A DNA stretch of 64,000 nucleotides from Comamonadaceae bacterium 2FH (GCA_005503335.1 SCMQ01000017.1:27029-91028), one strand, 5' to 3'. Positions 15,916-25,707 are shown, counted from the first letter of the stretch. Notes: a model not told the origin generated them from the sequence alone. Program-made: numbers and translations.

Positions 15916-17061
15916 ATGCAGGCATTGAACATCGGCGTCGTCGGCGCCGGCATCGGCGGACTCGCGGCGGCCAACGCGCTGAATCAGGCGGGCCATCGCG
16001 TGGTGGTCTTCGAGCAGAGCAGGCAGTTCCTGCGCGTGGGCGCCGACATCAACCTCACGCCCAACGCGGTGCGCGCGCTCGATGGGCTGGGCATAGGCGA
16101 GGCGGTGCGCGCCTCGGCCGCGCGGCCCACGCACCGCATCAGCCGCAGCTGGGACAGCGGCGAGGAGACCTCGCGCCTCCCGATGGGCGACGAGGCCGAG
16201 CGCAAGTACGGCGCGCCCCAGCTCACCATCCACCGCGCCGACCTGCTGGCCGCGCTGGCCGACGCCTTCCCGGCCGGCCAGGTGCGCTTGGGCCTGCGCG
16301 CCCAGGCCATCGCCGAGGACGAGGCGGGCGTGGCGATCCGCTTCGCCGGCCAGGACCAGGCCGAGCGCCTGGACCTGCTGATCGGCGCCGACGGCATCCA
16401 CTCGGTGGTGCGCAACGCCATGTTCGGCGCCGAAAGCCCGCGCTTCACCGGCGTGGTGGCCTTCCGCGCCGTCGTGCCGACCGAGCGCGTGGCCCAGCTG
16501 CCCAACATCCAGGCTTTCACCAAGTGGTGGGGCCCCACGCCCGAGAGCCAGATCGTCACCTTCCCGCTCAACCGCGGGCGCGACACCTTCATCTTCGCCA
16601 CCACGGCGCAGGACTCCTGGCACGAGGAGTCCTGGACCACCCAGGGCAGCGTCGAGGAACTGCGCGGCTTCTATGCCGGCTTCCACGCCGATGCACGCGC
16701 CCTGCTCGACGCCTGCGACAGCGTGCTCAAGACCGCGCTCTACGAGCGCGACCCGCTGCCGCGCTGGTCGAGCGCGCGCATGACCCTGCTGGGCGACGCC
16801 TGCCACCCGATGATGCCCTTCATGGCCCAGGGCGCGGGCATGGCGATCGAGGACGCCGTGGTGCTGGCGCGCAACCTGGCGGCGATCCAGGACGCCGCCC
16901 AGGTGCCGGCCGCGCTGGCGCGCTACGAGGCCATGCGGCTGGCGCGCGCCAGCCAGATCCAGCTCGGTTCGCGTGGCAACAACTGGTTACGCGCCGGTGG
17001 CAATGCCGACTGGGTCTATGGTTACGATGCCTGGTCCGTGCCGCTGGAGGCGGCCGCCTGA
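15916..17061 (+). CDS. FAD-dependent aromatic monooxygenase (6-hydroxynicotinate/salicylate hydroxylase-like)
   Basis: A 381-residue class A flavoprotein hydroxylase. It has the Rossmann GAGIGG near residue 10, GADGIHSVVR (NADPH/FAD DG motif) and GDACHPMMPFMAQGAGMAIEDA (second FAD motif). The segments TIHRADL, FTKWWGP and the terminal DWVYGYD recall 6-hydroxynicotinate 3-monooxygenase (NicC), but no nicotinate ring-cleavage genes are nearby, so the substrate is open. It probably hydroxylates an N-heteroaromatic or phenolic acid. Transcribed divergently from the AraC gene and followed by a strong terminator. Confidence 0.85.
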   Translation: MQALNIGVVGAGIGGLAAANALNQAGHRVVVFEQSRQFLRVGADINLTPNAVRALDGLGIGEAVRASAARPTHRISRSWDSGEETSRLPMGDEAERKYGAPQLTIHRADLLAALADAFPAGQVRLGLRAQAIAEDEAGVAIRFAGQDQAERLDLLIGADGIHSVVRNAMFGAESPRFTGVVAFRAVVPTERVAQLPNIQAFTKWWGPTPESQIVTFPLNRGRDTFIFATTAQDSWHEESWTTQGSVEELRGFYAGFHADARALLDACDSVLKTALYERDPLPRWSSARMTLLGDACHPMMPFMAQGAGMAIEDAVVLARNLAAIQDAAQVPAALARYEAMRLARASQIQLGSRGNNWLRAGGNADWVYGYDAWSVPLEAAA

Positions 17062-17095
17062 ACGGCGCGATCACAGCGAAACACCAACGGTGACG

Positions 17096-17121
17096 GGGCC
17101 CCTTCGGGGGCCCTTTTTTTT
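17096..17121 (+). terminator. Rho-independent terminator
   Basis: GGGCCCC (17096-17102) pairs with GGGGCCC (17107-17113) around a TTCG loop, followed by eight T residues (17114-17121). It lies 35 bp after the FAD monooxygenase stop. Confidence 0.9.
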
Positions 17122-17167
17122 GGACCGCGTGACAGGGCGTACACACCCGGTGCGCGCTCGGCGGACG

Positions 17168-17185
17168 TGTGAACACTTAGTCACA
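17168..17185. promoter_or_regulatory. Inverted repeat upstream of the FeeM-like gene
   Basis: TGTGA (17168-17172) and TCACA (17181-17185) form an inverted repeat with an 8-bp centre in an AT-richer stretch. It resembles a CRP/FNR-family half-site pair but the centre is two bases longer than the CRP consensus. The 17122-17358 leader holds no gene I can support. Confidence 0.3.
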
Positions 17186-17358
17186 TTAATGCGAAATATG
17201 TAGCATGTAACTTGCAGTAGGCCCAGCCTGCCGCAATTTCAGTCCAATGCTCGAGGGCCCGTACGGCGTCCGAGGGTGTTGTCTTCCCTTGTGAATCCGC
17301 CTGCCAACAGCGCATTCATCCTGATCGGCAGGTCTCTCAACCTTCTTGGAGTGTCGCC

Positions 17359-18150
17359 ATGATCGAGCAAACCACCCCCGCTAACCTGTCTTCCGCTTCT
17401 GCACTGCGCCTGGCCGCCGTCCGGGCCGCACGCGCCAACCCCGCTGCCGGTGCCGCGCTGGGCGAGGAACGCCTGCCGTTCACGGTCCGTCTGGTGCGCA
17501 ACGCGGCCGACCTCGACAAGGCGGTTGCCATCCGTCACGCTGCCTACGCGCGCCATGTGCCCGACCTGGCGGAAAAGCTGCGTGCGCCCGAGGCCATCGA
17601 TTTCGAGGATGGGGTGGTGGTCCTGCTCGCGGAGTCCAAGCTGGACGGTTCGGCGCTCGGCACCATGCGCATCCAGACCAACACCTACAAGCCGCTGAGC
17701 CTCGAAGAGTCGGTGCAGCTGCCGCCCTGGCTGCAAGGCGGCTCGCTGGCCGAGGCAGCGCGTCTGGGCATCGCCGGCGAGCGCATCGGCAACATGGTCA
17801 AGACCGTGCTGTTCAAGGCTTTCTTCCTGTACTGCCAGCAGGCCGGCATCGACTGGATGGTGATCACGGCGCGAGCGCCGATCGATCGCCAGTACGAGCG
17901 CCTGCTGTTCAGCGACGTCTACCCGGGCATGGGCTATGTGCCGATTCGCTGCACCAACGACATTCCGCACCGCATCATGTCGTTCGAGGTCGCGACCGCC
18001 GAGGTACGTTGGGCCGCAGTGCAGCACCCCTTGTTCAATTTCATTTTCCGTACTAACCACCCTGACATCGATCTCGACCCGTCCACTGCGGGCCAAGCCG
18101 CTGCGATGCACCGGTCCTACGAGGCGCCGCGTGGGGTCATGTACTCCTGA
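17359..18150 (+). CDS. FeeM-like N-acyl amino acid synthase / GNAT-fold acyltransferase
   Basis: A 263-residue protein. After a ~45-residue low-complexity start, the core VRLVRNAADLDKAVAIRHAAYARHVPD...AIDFEDGVVVLLAES...LGTMRIQTN...EAARLGIAGERIGNMVKTVLFKAFFLYCQQAGIDWMVITARAPIDRQYERLLFSDVYPG resembles the N-acyl amino acid synthase (FeeM) branch related to acyl-homoserine-lactone synthases. Such enzymes join a fatty acyl group from acyl carrier protein to an amino acid. It converges on a GGDEF/EAL gene with 21 bp between stops. The product and any signalling role are inferred. Confidence 0.7.
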   Translation: MIEQTTPANLSSASALRLAAVRAARANPAAGAALGEERLPFTVRLVRNAADLDKAVAIRHAAYARHVPDLAEKLRAPEAIDFEDGVVVLLAESKLDGSALGTMRIQTNTYKPLSLEESVQLPPWLQGGSLAEAARLGIAGERIGNMVKTVLFKAFFLYCQQAGIDWMVITARAPIDRQYERLLFSDVYPGMGYVPIRCTNDIPHRIMSFEVATAEVRWAAVQHPLFNFIFRTNHPDIDLDPSTAGQAAAMHRSYEAPRGVMYS

Positions 18151-18171
18151 GACCACAAGGCGCCCGCGCCG

Positions 18172-21168
18172 CTAGTGCAGATGCGGATGCTCCGAGGCCA
18201 GGAAGCCGGGCTCCTTGGGCAGGGGGTGCTCGGACTGGCTCAGCGCTCTGATCAACTGGATCAGCGCCTGGTCCTCGATGAAGCTGGCCGACGAGCTGGC
18301 CCGCAGCAGCCGCTCGGCTGCCAGCGGGCGGGCGATGGCGTAGCCCTGGACATAGTCGACGCCGATCTCGGCCAGGGTCTGCACCGCGGCGTGGTCCTCG
18401 GCCCATTCGGCCACGGTCTTCATGCCCAGGTTGCGCCCCAGGCTGACGATGGCTTCGACGATGGACACGTTGGCCGGATGGTGGTTGATGTTGACGATCA
18501 GGCTGCCGTCGATCTTCAGCAGGTCGCTGGGCAGGTCCTTGAGGTAGGAGAACGAGGTGTAGCCGGCGCCGAAGTCGTCCAGCGCCACCTTGGCGCCGTA
18601 GGCCCGCACCTGGTCGATGAACTGCCGCGTCTTCTCGATGTCGTGCAGGGCCACGCTCTCGGTGATCTCCAGGCACAGGCGCGGCGCGATGTCGCGGTGC
18701 TGCTCGAGCTGTGCGAACACGTCCTGGATGAACTTCTCGTCGTTCAGCGAGGAGCCGCTGAGGTTCATGCAGACGAAGCGGGTTTGCGCCAGCCGCGGCA
18801 GGTGGGCCTGGATCCAGTTCAGCGTGGTAGTCAGGACCCAGCGGTCTATCATGCCCATGCGGCCGCTGTTCTCGGCCGCCGCGATCACGCGTGCCGTGGG
18901 CACGAACTGGCCCTGGGGGTCGCGCATGCGCAGCAGCACCTCGAAGTTGAGCGACTGGTAGGGCGCCTTGAGCGACATGATGGGCTGCATCTCGAGGTAG
19001 AAGCCCGCCGTGGCGTCGGGCGTGGCCAGGTGGGCCACCAGGCGCAGCTCGTCCTCGTGCTCGCGGAACACCTTGGAGTTCTTCTCGTACACCACCAGGT
19101 TGTCGCTGTGGCCGGCCTTGGCCTCGCGGCAGGCACGGTCGGCGGTCGAGACCGCGTCCTTGCTCGAGGTGCCGGCGCCGACCTCGATCAGGCCCATCGA
19201 GCCCACCACATGAAATGCCTGCTCCCCCACCTGGTAGGGCGTGCTGCCGATCGCATCGACGATGCCGCGGCAGATCAACGCGGCCAGCGCGATCTTGGTG
19301 CCCGGCAGCACGATCACGAACTCGTCGCCGCCGACCCGGCCGAGCCGCATCTCGCCCGAGATCACGGTGTTGATGCGCGCGCAGACCTGCTGCAGCACCT
19401 CGTCGCCGACCAGGTGGCCGTACAGGTCGTTGATCAGCTTGAAGCGGTCCAGGTCCAGGTAGGCCAGGGTCAGGGGCGTCTCCTGTTGCTCGAGCTGCTG
19501 CAGGGCCTGCGCCAGCGCGGCTTCGGTGCCGCGGCGGTTCAGCGCCTTGGTCAGCGGATCGTGCTGGGCCAGGAACTCCAGGTGGGCGGTGGCGCGCGAC
19601 TTCTCGGTGACGTCCTGCAGCGAGCCCTCGATGCGCTCGCGCGCCAGCGTGGCCCGGACCAGGAAGCGCCGGGGCGCGGCGCCGGCCTCTTCCGGCCGGC
19701 CTTCGATCTCGAGCTCGGCCTCCTTCTGGCTGTTGACCAGCCAGTGCAGGCGCAGCCAGTCGGCCTCGCTGAAATGCTGCTGCCAGGCATTGCGTCCGGG
19801 TGCGAGCACCTCGGTACCCAGCATGGCGGTCAGCGCCGGGTTGGCGTTGGTGAACTGGCCGTTCAGGTCCAGGGCGAACAGGCCGATGGGAATCGCCTCG
19901 TAGGTGTGCTGCAGCTCGGCCTGGGCCTCGAGCTTCTGGTCGTGCTCCTGCCGCATCTGCGCCGCAATGGCCAGCGAGGCCAGCAGGCTGGACGACAGCG
20001 CGGCCGTGACGCTGTTGATCGCGCCGATGAAGTTCTGCAGGCCCAGGGCGGCCGAGATCACCTCGTAGAGGCTGGCGAACAGGGTGGTGGCGATCGACAG
20101 GCCATACCATATCGCCACTGGCGACCGGCTCAGTTGCAGGATGCGGACCAGATAGAACACGAGGATGGAGATGCCGAAGGCGGCAGCAGTCCAGACCAGT
20201 GGCAGGAACAGCTTGTAGGGCAATACCATCGACAGCACCAGCAAGGGCGGGCAAGTCCACTGCAGGGCCTTCAGAAGGTACTTATAGCCCACCTTGACCA
20301 GGTCTTCCTGGAACATAGCCTTGAACAGCGTCACCGTCGCGATATAGAACAAGGCGATGGTGACCAGGCGACCTTGGATGAGCCACTCGTGCGGAGCCAG
20401 CCTTCCCAGCCATTGCGTGTCCCAGCCCGCCGACAGCGCACCCATGCGCAAGTTCAGCACCAGCCAAGCCGCGAACAGCACATAAGTGCCGTTGCGGTTG
20501 ATCAGGGCCGTGATGAAGACGAACAGGGCCAGCACGATCAGGCCGCCGTCGAGCAGGCCTGAATTGCGGTGGAAGTCCTCGGCGGCCAGATGCAGCCGGG
20601 CCGTGGGCCACTGGAGCAGCGTCAGGCGCGCGGGGCCGACCGAGCGGACTTTGCATAGGATGCCTTGCTCAGCCGCTGCCGGGTTGAGGCTCAGTGCGAA
20701 GCCGGCCTTGACCTGCGACAGGGGGCCGGTCGTGGCTCGCCGATCCGCCTCTCCCAGCGGGCGCAGGCTGGCGGCATCCCAGCAGGCCAGGGCCACGGTA
20801 TGGCGCGACGTGAACTCGATGGCCTGGGCCGGTTCGTCCGGCCGGCGTTCGGCGCTGAACAGCAGCCAGCGCGGCGCCTCGGACAGGCGTGTGTCGTGGC
20901 GCGCCACCAGCGGCTGGGCCGGCAGCTGCGCCAGCGCCTGGGCCGGCGTCAGGGCGGCATTGCCGTCCTCGAGCACGCGGAAGTCCAGCGCCCTGGCCTC
21001 GGGCTGGGGGTGCTGCGGTTGCCAGAACAGCAGCGCGATCAGGGACAGCAGCGCGATCGCCACGGGCAGCGCGTAAATGGACAGGGCCCGCAGGACCCTG
21101 TCCAAACCGTCATGCCACTGGCCGGCCCTTGTCTGAAGCCGCTTGAATTGCCGCAATTCGCGCACCAT
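18172..21168 (-). CDS. Membrane GGDEF/EAL cyclic-di-GMP protein with 7TMR-DISM-type sensor
   Basis: A 998-residue protein. One helix (32-49), an extracytoplasmic domain (about 50-200), then a block of seven hydrophobic segments (about 205-403) as in 7TMR-DISM sensors. A PAS-like domain lies at about 420-525. GGDEF (about 535-700) has an intact G613-G-D-E-F617 and no RxxD inhibitory site just before it. EAL (about 725-985) has E743-V-L, EITE 834-837 and DDFGAGY 864-870, so both cyclase and phosphodiesterase sites look competent. Net activity cannot be told. Transcribed away from ureG, 104 bp downstream of its stop; no shared function with urease is evident. Confidence 0.9.
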   Translation of the reverse strand: MVRELRQFKRLQTRAGQWHDGLDRVLRALSIYALPVAIALLSLIALLFWQPQHPQPEARALDFRVLEDGNAALTPAQALAQLPAQPLVARHDTRLSEAPRWLLFSAERRPDEPAQAIEFTSRHTVALACWDAASLRPLGEADRRATTGPLSQVKAGFALSLNPAAAEQGILCKVRSVGPARLTLLQWPTARLHLAAEDFHRNSGLLDGGLIVLALFVFITALINRNGTYVLFAAWLVLNLRMGALSAGWDTQWLGRLAPHEWLIQGRLVTIALFYIATVTLFKAMFQEDLVKVGYKYLLKALQWTCPPLLVLSMVLPYKLFLPLVWTAAAFGISILVFYLVRILQLSRSPVAIWYGLSIATTLFASLYEVISAALGLQNFIGAINSVTAALSSSLLASLAIAAQMRQEHDQKLEAQAELQHTYEAIPIGLFALDLNGQFTNANPALTAMLGTEVLAPGRNAWQQHFSEADWLRLHWLVNSQKEAELEIEGRPEEAGAAPRRFLVRATLARERIEGSLQDVTEKSRATAHLEFLAQHDPLTKALNRRGTEAALAQALQQLEQQETPLTLAYLDLDRFKLINDLYGHLVGDEVLQQVCARINTVISGEMRLGRVGGDEFVIVLPGTKIALAALICRGIVDAIGSTPYQVGEQAFHVVGSMGLIEVGAGTSSKDAVSTADRACREAKAGHSDNLVVYEKNSKVFREHEDELRLVAHLATPDATAGFYLEMQPIMSLKAPYQSLNFEVLLRMRDPQGQFVPTARVIAAAENSGRMGMIDRWVLTTTLNWIQAHLPRLAQTRFVCMNLSGSSLNDEKFIQDVFAQLEQHRDIAPRLCLEITESVALHDIEKTRQFIDQVRAYGAKVALDDFGAGYTSFSYLKDLPSDLLKIDGSLIVNINHHPANVSIVEAIVSLGRNLGMKTVAEWAEDHAAVQTLAEIGVDYVQGYAIARPLAAERLLRASSSASFIEDQALIQLIRALSQSEHPLPKEPGFLASEHPHLH

Positions 21169-21272
21169 ACCCCTTTTTCGGCAGAATGCGTCCCATTCTG
21201 AAGCAAGTGACGCCCGTCGACCGGATTATGCGGGTGTCCGGGGAGTTGTACATCGAAAGTCCTCGCCAGAGA

Positions 21273-21917
21273 TCAAACGGTCGCCAGCATGCCCCGCTGT
21301 TCGATGAAGCGGACTACCTGGTCCAGGCCGTCCCGGGTCTTGAGGTTGGTCATCACATAGGGTTTGCCCTGGCGCATGCGCAGCGTATCGGCCTCCATCA
21401 CGGCCAGGTCCGCGCCCACATGGGGTGCGAGGTCGGTCTTGTTGATCACGAACAGGTCGCTCTTGGTGATGCCGGGGCCGCCCTTGCGCGGGATCTTCTC
21501 GCCCGCGGCCACGTCGATCACGTAGATCGTGAGGTCGCTGAGCTCGGGGCTGAAGGTGGCGGCCAGATTGTCGCCGCCGGACTCGACGAACACCACATCG
21601 GCTTCGGGAAACTGGGCCAGCATGCGGTCTATGGCCTCGAGGTTGATCGAGGCGTCCTCGCGGATCGCGGTGTGCGGGCAGCCGCCGGTCTCCACGCCCA
21701 GGATGCGCTCGGCCGGCAGCGCGCCGCTCACGGTGAGCAGGCGCTGGTCTTCCTTGGTGTAGATGTCGTTGGTGATGGCGACCAGGTCGTAGCGCTCGCG
21801 CATGGCCTTGCAGAGCATCTCGAGCAGGGTGGTCTTGCCGGAGCCGACCGGCCCGCCTATGCCCACGCGCAGGGGCGGCAGCTTCTTGGTGCGGTTCGGG
21901 ATGTGGTGCAGGTTCAT
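21273..21917 (-). CDS. ureG: Urease accessory GTPase UreG
   Basis: A 214-residue SIMIBI GTPase that powers nickel insertion into urease. Walker A GPVGSGKT is at 22-29, [19 protein letters not shown] carries the Cys-Pro-His nickel motif, and [15 protein letters not shown] and [12 protein letters not shown] are the switch and base-recognition segments. Length is typical. Its start overlaps the ureF stop (21914-21917), giving the terminal gene of ureA-57aa-ureBCEFG. Confidence 0.97.
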   Translation of the reverse strand: MNLHHIPNRTKKLPPLRVGIGGPVGSGKTTLLEMLCKAMRERYDLVAITNDIYTKEDQRLLTVSGALPAERILGVETGGCPHTAIREDASINLEAIDRMLAQFPEADVVFVESGGDNLAATFSPELSDLTIYVIDVAAGEKIPRKGGPGITKSDLFVINKTDLAPHVGADLAVMEADTLRMRQGKPYVMTNLKTRDGLDQVVRFIEQRGMLATV

Positions 21918-22621
21918 GATCGGAAAAGCCTCGAGTACTGGGTTTCGTGCTGGGCCGAGAGGATGGCGAGGCGAGGCGAGAAGGCCTGGCGCTCGCTGTC
22001 CATCAGGGCCAGCGCCTGGTCGGCCGCCGCCGGGATCTGGTCGGCCAGCCGGGCCAGGATACGCTGGCCCGCGCTCTGGCCCAGCGGCACGGCCTTGAGC
22101 GCGGCCTGCACCATGTTCTCGGCCCAGCCGAAGGCATAGGCCAGCAGGACCTCGCGCACCGGCGCCAGGGTGCGCGAGGCCGCGAGCGCGAAGGCCAGGG
22201 GGTAGCTCGGGTCCATCGCGGCCAGGGCCTGGAGGTCAGCCTGGCGCTCGGGCCGGTTCGCGTCCTGGTTGCGCAGCCAGTCGAGCAGGGAGCGTCCCAT
22301 CTGCTCGGTCTGCAGTCGCATCTCGCGGGTCTCGCGGGTCTGCAGCACCCAGTCGTTGAGCTCGCGCAGATGGGCCAGGTCGCCGCGCCGCCAGGCCGGA
22401 ACGGCCTTGGCGAGCACGGCCAGGTCGCCGCGCGCCAGCGTGAGCTGCAGCTGGGCCAGCAGCCAGTCCGCGGCCGCGGCCTCGGAGGCGACGCCGGCGC
22501 GCTCGACGGCGCTTTCCAGGCCCTCGGAATAGGAGAAGCCGCCCACCGGCAGGGCCGGCGAGGCCAGCCAGATCAGCTGCAGCAGGCTGGGCGCCGGCAG
22601 GGGCGTGGCGCGTTCGCGCAT
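21914..22621 (-). CDS. ureF: Urease accessory protein UreF
   Basis: A 235-residue helical protein that, with UreD and UreG, forms the nickel-insertion complex. The family start [28 protein letters not shown] is clear, and the C-terminus ends [17 protein letters not shown], the conserved tail that engages UreD/UreG. Its start overlaps the ureE stop and its stop overlaps the ureG start. Confidence 0.96.
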   Translation of the reverse strand: MRERATPLPAPSLLQLIWLASPALPVGGFSYSEGLESAVERAGVASEAAAADWLLAQLQLTLARGDLAVLAKAVPAWRRGDLAHLRELNDWVLQTRETREMRLQTEQMGRSLLDWLRNQDANRPERQADLQALAAMDPSYPLAFALAASRTLAPVREVLLAYAFGWAENMVQAALKAVPLGQSAGQRILARLADQIPAAADQALALMDSERQAFSPRLAILSAQHETQYSRLFRS

Positions 22622-23151
22622 CAGTGGTGGTGGTCGCCGTGGTCGTGGGAATGCCCGTGGTCGTGGCCATGGTCGTGACCGTGACCGTGACCACCGTGGC
22701 CGCCGTAGGCCCCGCCCTCGGGCTCGAAGGCGGCCCGGGTCTCCTGCACCGTCAGGTGCATGGCGCGCAGCATGTCGGCCAGCACATGGTCGGGCTCGAT
22801 CTTCAGGTGGTCGGGCTGCAGCTCGATCGCCACATGGCGGTTGCCCAGGTGGTAGGCCGCGCGGGTCAGGTCGAAGGGCGAGCCGTGCTCGGCGCAGGGC
22901 GTGATGAGCAGCACCGGCTGGGCTGCCGCGAGCACGCGCACCAGCGAGCCGTCCTCCGCCACCAGCACGTCGCCGCCGCGCACCACGCTGCCGCGCGGCA
23001 GGAACACGCCGAGCTCGCGGCCCGTGGAGTCGGTGGCCGAGAAGCGGCTCTTCTGCCGTACGTCCCAGTCGAGTTCGACCGTGGCGGCGCGCCTGAGCAG
23101 GGGAGCGGCCAGGCCCTGGCCGCGCGCAATGAGCTTGGATACGGACAGCAT
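22621..23151 (-). CDS. ureE: Urease accessory nickel metallochaperone UreE
   Basis: A 176-residue protein with the UreE N-terminal peptide-binding fold ([30 protein letters not shown]) and a metal-binding C-domain ([11 protein letters not shown]). Residues about 150-176 form a His/Gly/Asp tail with more than ten histidines, suited to nickel storage or delivery. ATG 23151 is chosen at [10 protein letters not shown]; it overlaps the ureC stop (TGATG). Confidence 0.95.
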   Translation of the reverse strand: MLSVSKLIARGQGLAAPLLRRAATVELDWDVRQKSRFSATDSTGRELGVFLPRGSVVRGGDVLVAEDGSLVRVLAAAQPVLLITPCAEHGSPFDLTRAAYHLGNRHVAIELQPDHLKIEPDHVLADMLRAMHLTVQETRAAFEPEGGAYGGHGGHGHGHDHGHDHGHSHDHGDHHH

Positions 23152-24893
23152 CAGAACAGGAAGTAGCGTTGCGTCATGGGCAGGCTGCGGGCCGGCTCGC
23201 AGGTCAGCAGATGGCCGTCGGCGCGCACGGCATAGGTCTGGGCGTCGACCTCCATGCGCGGCGCGTAGTCGTTGTGGATCATGTGGCGCTTGCCCACGCC
23301 GCGTATGCCCTTCACGGCCGCCAGGGTCTTGGCCAGGCCGAAGCGCTCCTTGATGCCGGCGGCCAGGCCGGCCTGCGAGACGAAGCTCAGCGAGCCGCGG
23401 GCGAGGGCGCCGCCGAAGGCGCCGAACATCGGCCGGTAATGCACGGGCTGCGGCGTGGGGATGCTGGCGTTGGGGTCGCCCATGGCGGCCAGGGCGATGA
23501 AGCCGCCCTTGAGGATCAGCGCCGGCTTGACGCCGAAGAAAGCCGGCTTCCAGACCACCAGGTCGGCCCATTTGCCGACCTCGATGCTGCCGACCTCGTG
23601 GCTGATGCCGTGCGCGATCGCGGGGTTGATCGTCAGCTTGGCGAGATACCGCTTGACGCGGAAGTTGTCGTGGCGGTCGGTGTCCCCGACGCTTGCGTCG
23701 GTTCCTGATCCTCGCAGCTTGCCCCTTTGCTGCTTCATCTTGTGCGCGGTCTGCCAGCAGCGCAGGATCACCTCGCCGACGCGGCCCATGGCCTGGCTGT
23801 CGGAGCTGAACATGCTGATCGCGCCCAGGTCGTGCAGGATGTCCTCGGCCGCGATGGTCTCCTTGCGGATGCGGCTTTCGGCGAAGGCCAGGTCCTCGGC
23901 GATGGCCGGGTCCAGGTGGTGGCAGACCATCAGCATGTCCACATGCTCGTCCAGCGTGTTGATGGTGTAGGGCCGGGTCGGGTTGGTCGAGGAGGGCAGC
24001 ACGTTGGCCTCGCCCACCACCTTGAGGATGTCGGGCGCGTGGCCGCCGCCCGCGCCCTCGGTGTGGAAGGTGTGGATGGTGCGGCCCTTGAAGGCGGCCA
24101 CCGTGTCCTCGACGAAGCCCGACTCGTTGAGCGTGTCGGTGTGGATCGCGACCTGGGTGTCGGTGTCCTCGGCCACCGAGAGGCAGTTGTCGATCGCGGC
24201 CGGGGTGGTGCCCCAGTCCTCGTGCAGCTTGAGGCCGATCGCGCCGGCGGCGATCTGCTCGTGCAGCGCCGCGGGCAGGCTGGCATTGCCCTTGCCCAGG
24301 AAGCCCAGGTTCATCGGGAAGGCGTCGGCCGCCTGCAGCATGCGCTCGAGGTTCCAGGGTCCGGGCGTGCAGGTGGTGGCGAAGGTGCCGGTGGCCGGGC
24401 CGGTGCCGCCGCCTATCATGGTGGTGACGCCGCTGGCCAGCGCCTCCTCGATCTGCTGCGGCGCGATGAAGTGGATGTGGGTGTCTATGCCGCCGGCGGT
24501 GACGATGCTGCCCTCGCAGCTGATGATCTCGGTGCCGGGGCCGATCACGATGTCGACGCCGGGCTGGGTGTCGGGGTTGCCGGCCTTGCCTATGGCCGCG
24601 ATGCGCCCGCCCTTGAGGCCTATGTCGGCCTTGACGATGCCCCAGTGGTCCAGGATCAGGGCGTTGGTCAGCACGCAGTCCATCGCGCCCTGGTCCCGGG
24701 TGCGCTGGCTCTGCGCCATGCCGTCGCGTATGGTCTTGCCGCCGCCGAACTTCACCTCTTCGCCGTAGCCGCCGGCGCGCAAGGTGTAGTCCTGCTCGAC
24801 CTCGACGATCAGCTCGGTGTCGGCCAGGCGGACCCGGTCGCCGACGGTGGGGCCGAACATCTCGGCGTAGGCGCGTTTGCCAATCGTTGCCAT
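23151..24893 (-). CDS. ureC: Urease alpha subunit UreC
   Basis: A 580-residue catalytic subunit hydrolysing urea to ammonia and carbamate. Nickel ligands are visible: H139-I-H141, carbamylated lysine K222 in [10 protein letters not shown]251, H277 and D365 in [11 protein letters not shown]. The mobile flap is MVCHHLDP (C324-H325-H326). The protein is about ten residues longer than usual: after KQQRGKL (from 387) comes [14 protein letters not shown] in place of a shorter loop before DNFRVKRY. The active site is otherwise complete. One base separates it from ureB. Confidence 0.97.
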   Translation of the reverse strand: MATIGKRAYAEMFGPTVGDRVRLADTELIVEVEQDYTLRAGGYGEEVKFGGGKTIRDGMAQSQRTRDQGAMDCVLTNALILDHWGIVKADIGLKGGRIAAIGKAGNPDTQPGVDIVIGPGTEIISCEGSIVTAGGIDTHIHFIAPQQIEEALASGVTTMIGGGTGPATGTFATTCTPGPWNLERMLQAADAFPMNLGFLGKGNASLPAALHEQIAAGAIGLKLHEDWGTTPAAIDNCLSVAEDTDTQVAIHTDTLNESGFVEDTVAAFKGRTIHTFHTEGAGGGHAPDILKVVGEANVLPSSTNPTRPYTINTLDEHVDMLMVCHHLDPAIAEDLAFAESRIRKETIAAEDILHDLGAISMFSSDSQAMGRVGEVILRCWQTAHKMKQQRGKLRGSGTDASVGDTDRHDNFRVKRYLAKLTINPAIAHGISHEVGSIEVGKWADLVVWKPAFFGVKPALILKGGFIALAAMGDPNASIPTPQPVHYRPMFGAFGGALARGSLSFVSQAGLAAGIKERFGLAKTLAAVKGIRGVGKRHMIHNDYAPRMEVDAQTYAVRADGHLLTCEPARSLPMTQRYFLF

Positions 24894-24894
24894 G

Positions 24895-25200
24895 TCAGAG
24901 TTTTCCCTGGGTCAGTCCGCGGAAGCCGTAGACCACGCGCTCGCCGGCATAGTCCACCAGCTCCACGGTGCGCTGCTGGCCGGGCTCGAAGCGCACGGCC
25001 GTGCCCGAGGCGATGTTCAGCCGCATGCCGCGCGCGGCGCCGCGGTCGAAAGCCAGCGCCGCGTTGGTCTCGGCGAAGTGGTAGTGCGAGCCGACCTGGA
25101 TGGGCCGGTCGCCGGTGTTCCTGACCACCAGGCTCAGGCTGCGCCGTCCGGGGTTCAGGGGGTGGTCGCCGTCGTCGATCAGCAGTTCGCCGGGGATCAT
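24895..25200 (-). CDS. ureB: Urease beta subunit UreB
   Basis: A 101-residue beta-rich subunit of the (UreABC)3 enzyme. [49 protein letters not shown] is near-canonical, ending [14 protein letters not shown]. Length matches the family. The upstream gap of 17 bp separates it from a 57-residue gene that interrupts the usual ureA-ureB adjacency. Confidence 0.97.
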   Translation of the reverse strand: MIPGELLIDDGDHPLNPGRRSLSLVVRNTGDRPIQVGSHYHFAETNAALAFDRGAARGMRLNIASGTAVRFEPGQQRTVELVDYAGERVVYGFRGLTQGKL

Positions 25201-25217
25201 GAGACCTCTTCTTTCCC

Positions 25218-25391
25218 TTATTTGCCGCCGCGCGACAGCCAGAGCGCGAGCACGGCCAGCGCGCCCACGAAAACGAAGCCCCAGACGTCAGTGGCATGGC
25301 CGTGCGGGCCGGACAGGCCGTGGCCGCCATGGGCCAGGGCGGCCGACGAGGCGGCCAGGGTGAAAAGCAGGGCGGAAATGGTTCTTTTCAT
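25218..25391 (-). CDS. Small His-rich membrane-anchored protein within the urease operon
   Basis: A 57-residue gene between ureA and ureB, with 13 and 17 bp gaps. It starts [20 protein letters not shown] (signal peptide), then [15 protein letters not shown] with five histidines, then one hydrophobic helix ([17 protein letters not shown]) ending SRGGK. I do not recognise a named family. A periplasmic nickel-binding or transport-assisting role fits the His cluster and operon, but this is inference. HupE/UreJ nickel permeases are far larger. Confidence 0.75.
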   Translation of the reverse strand: MKRTISALLFTLAASSAALAHGGHGLSGPHGHATDVWGFVFVGALAVLALWLSRGGK

Positions 25392-25404
25392 GGGGTGCCT
25401 CGGG

Positions 25405-25707
25405 TCAGACGATGGGCTGGTGCACGGTGACGAGCTTGGTGCCGTCGGGAAAGGTGGCCTCGACCTGGATGTCGGGAATCATCTCGGCCACGCCGTCCAT
25501 CACATCCTCGCGCGCGAGCACGCTGCGGCCCTCGCTCATCAGCTGGGCCACGGTCTTGCCGTCGCGTGCGCCCTCCATCACGGCGGCCGAGATCAGGGCC
25601 ACGGCCTCGGGGTAGTTGAGCTTGAGGCCGCGCGCCTTGCGGCGCTCGGCCAGCAGGGCGGCGGTGAAGATCAGCAGCTTGTCTTTTTCGCGGGGCGTCA
25701 GTTCCAT
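25405..25707 (-). CDS. ureA: Urease gamma subunit UreA
   Basis: A 100-residue structural subunit. [57 protein letters not shown] and the C-terminal [16 protein letters not shown] are canonical. ATG 25707 is chosen over a longer in-frame start because [10 protein letters not shown] is the family N-terminus. It is the first gene of the operon; ureD, usually just upstream, is instead at 59863-60693. Confidence 0.97.
   Translation of the reverse strand: MELTPREKDKLLIFTAALLAERRKARGLKLNYPEAVALISAAVMEGARDGKTVAQLMSEGRSVLAREDVMDGVAEMIPDIQVEATFPDGTKLVTVHQPIV

Noticed and set aside
22624..22700. Repeated GTGGTCGTG-like units
   Set aside because: These are the codons of the His/Asp/Gly tail of UreE read on the other strand, not a separate repeat element.
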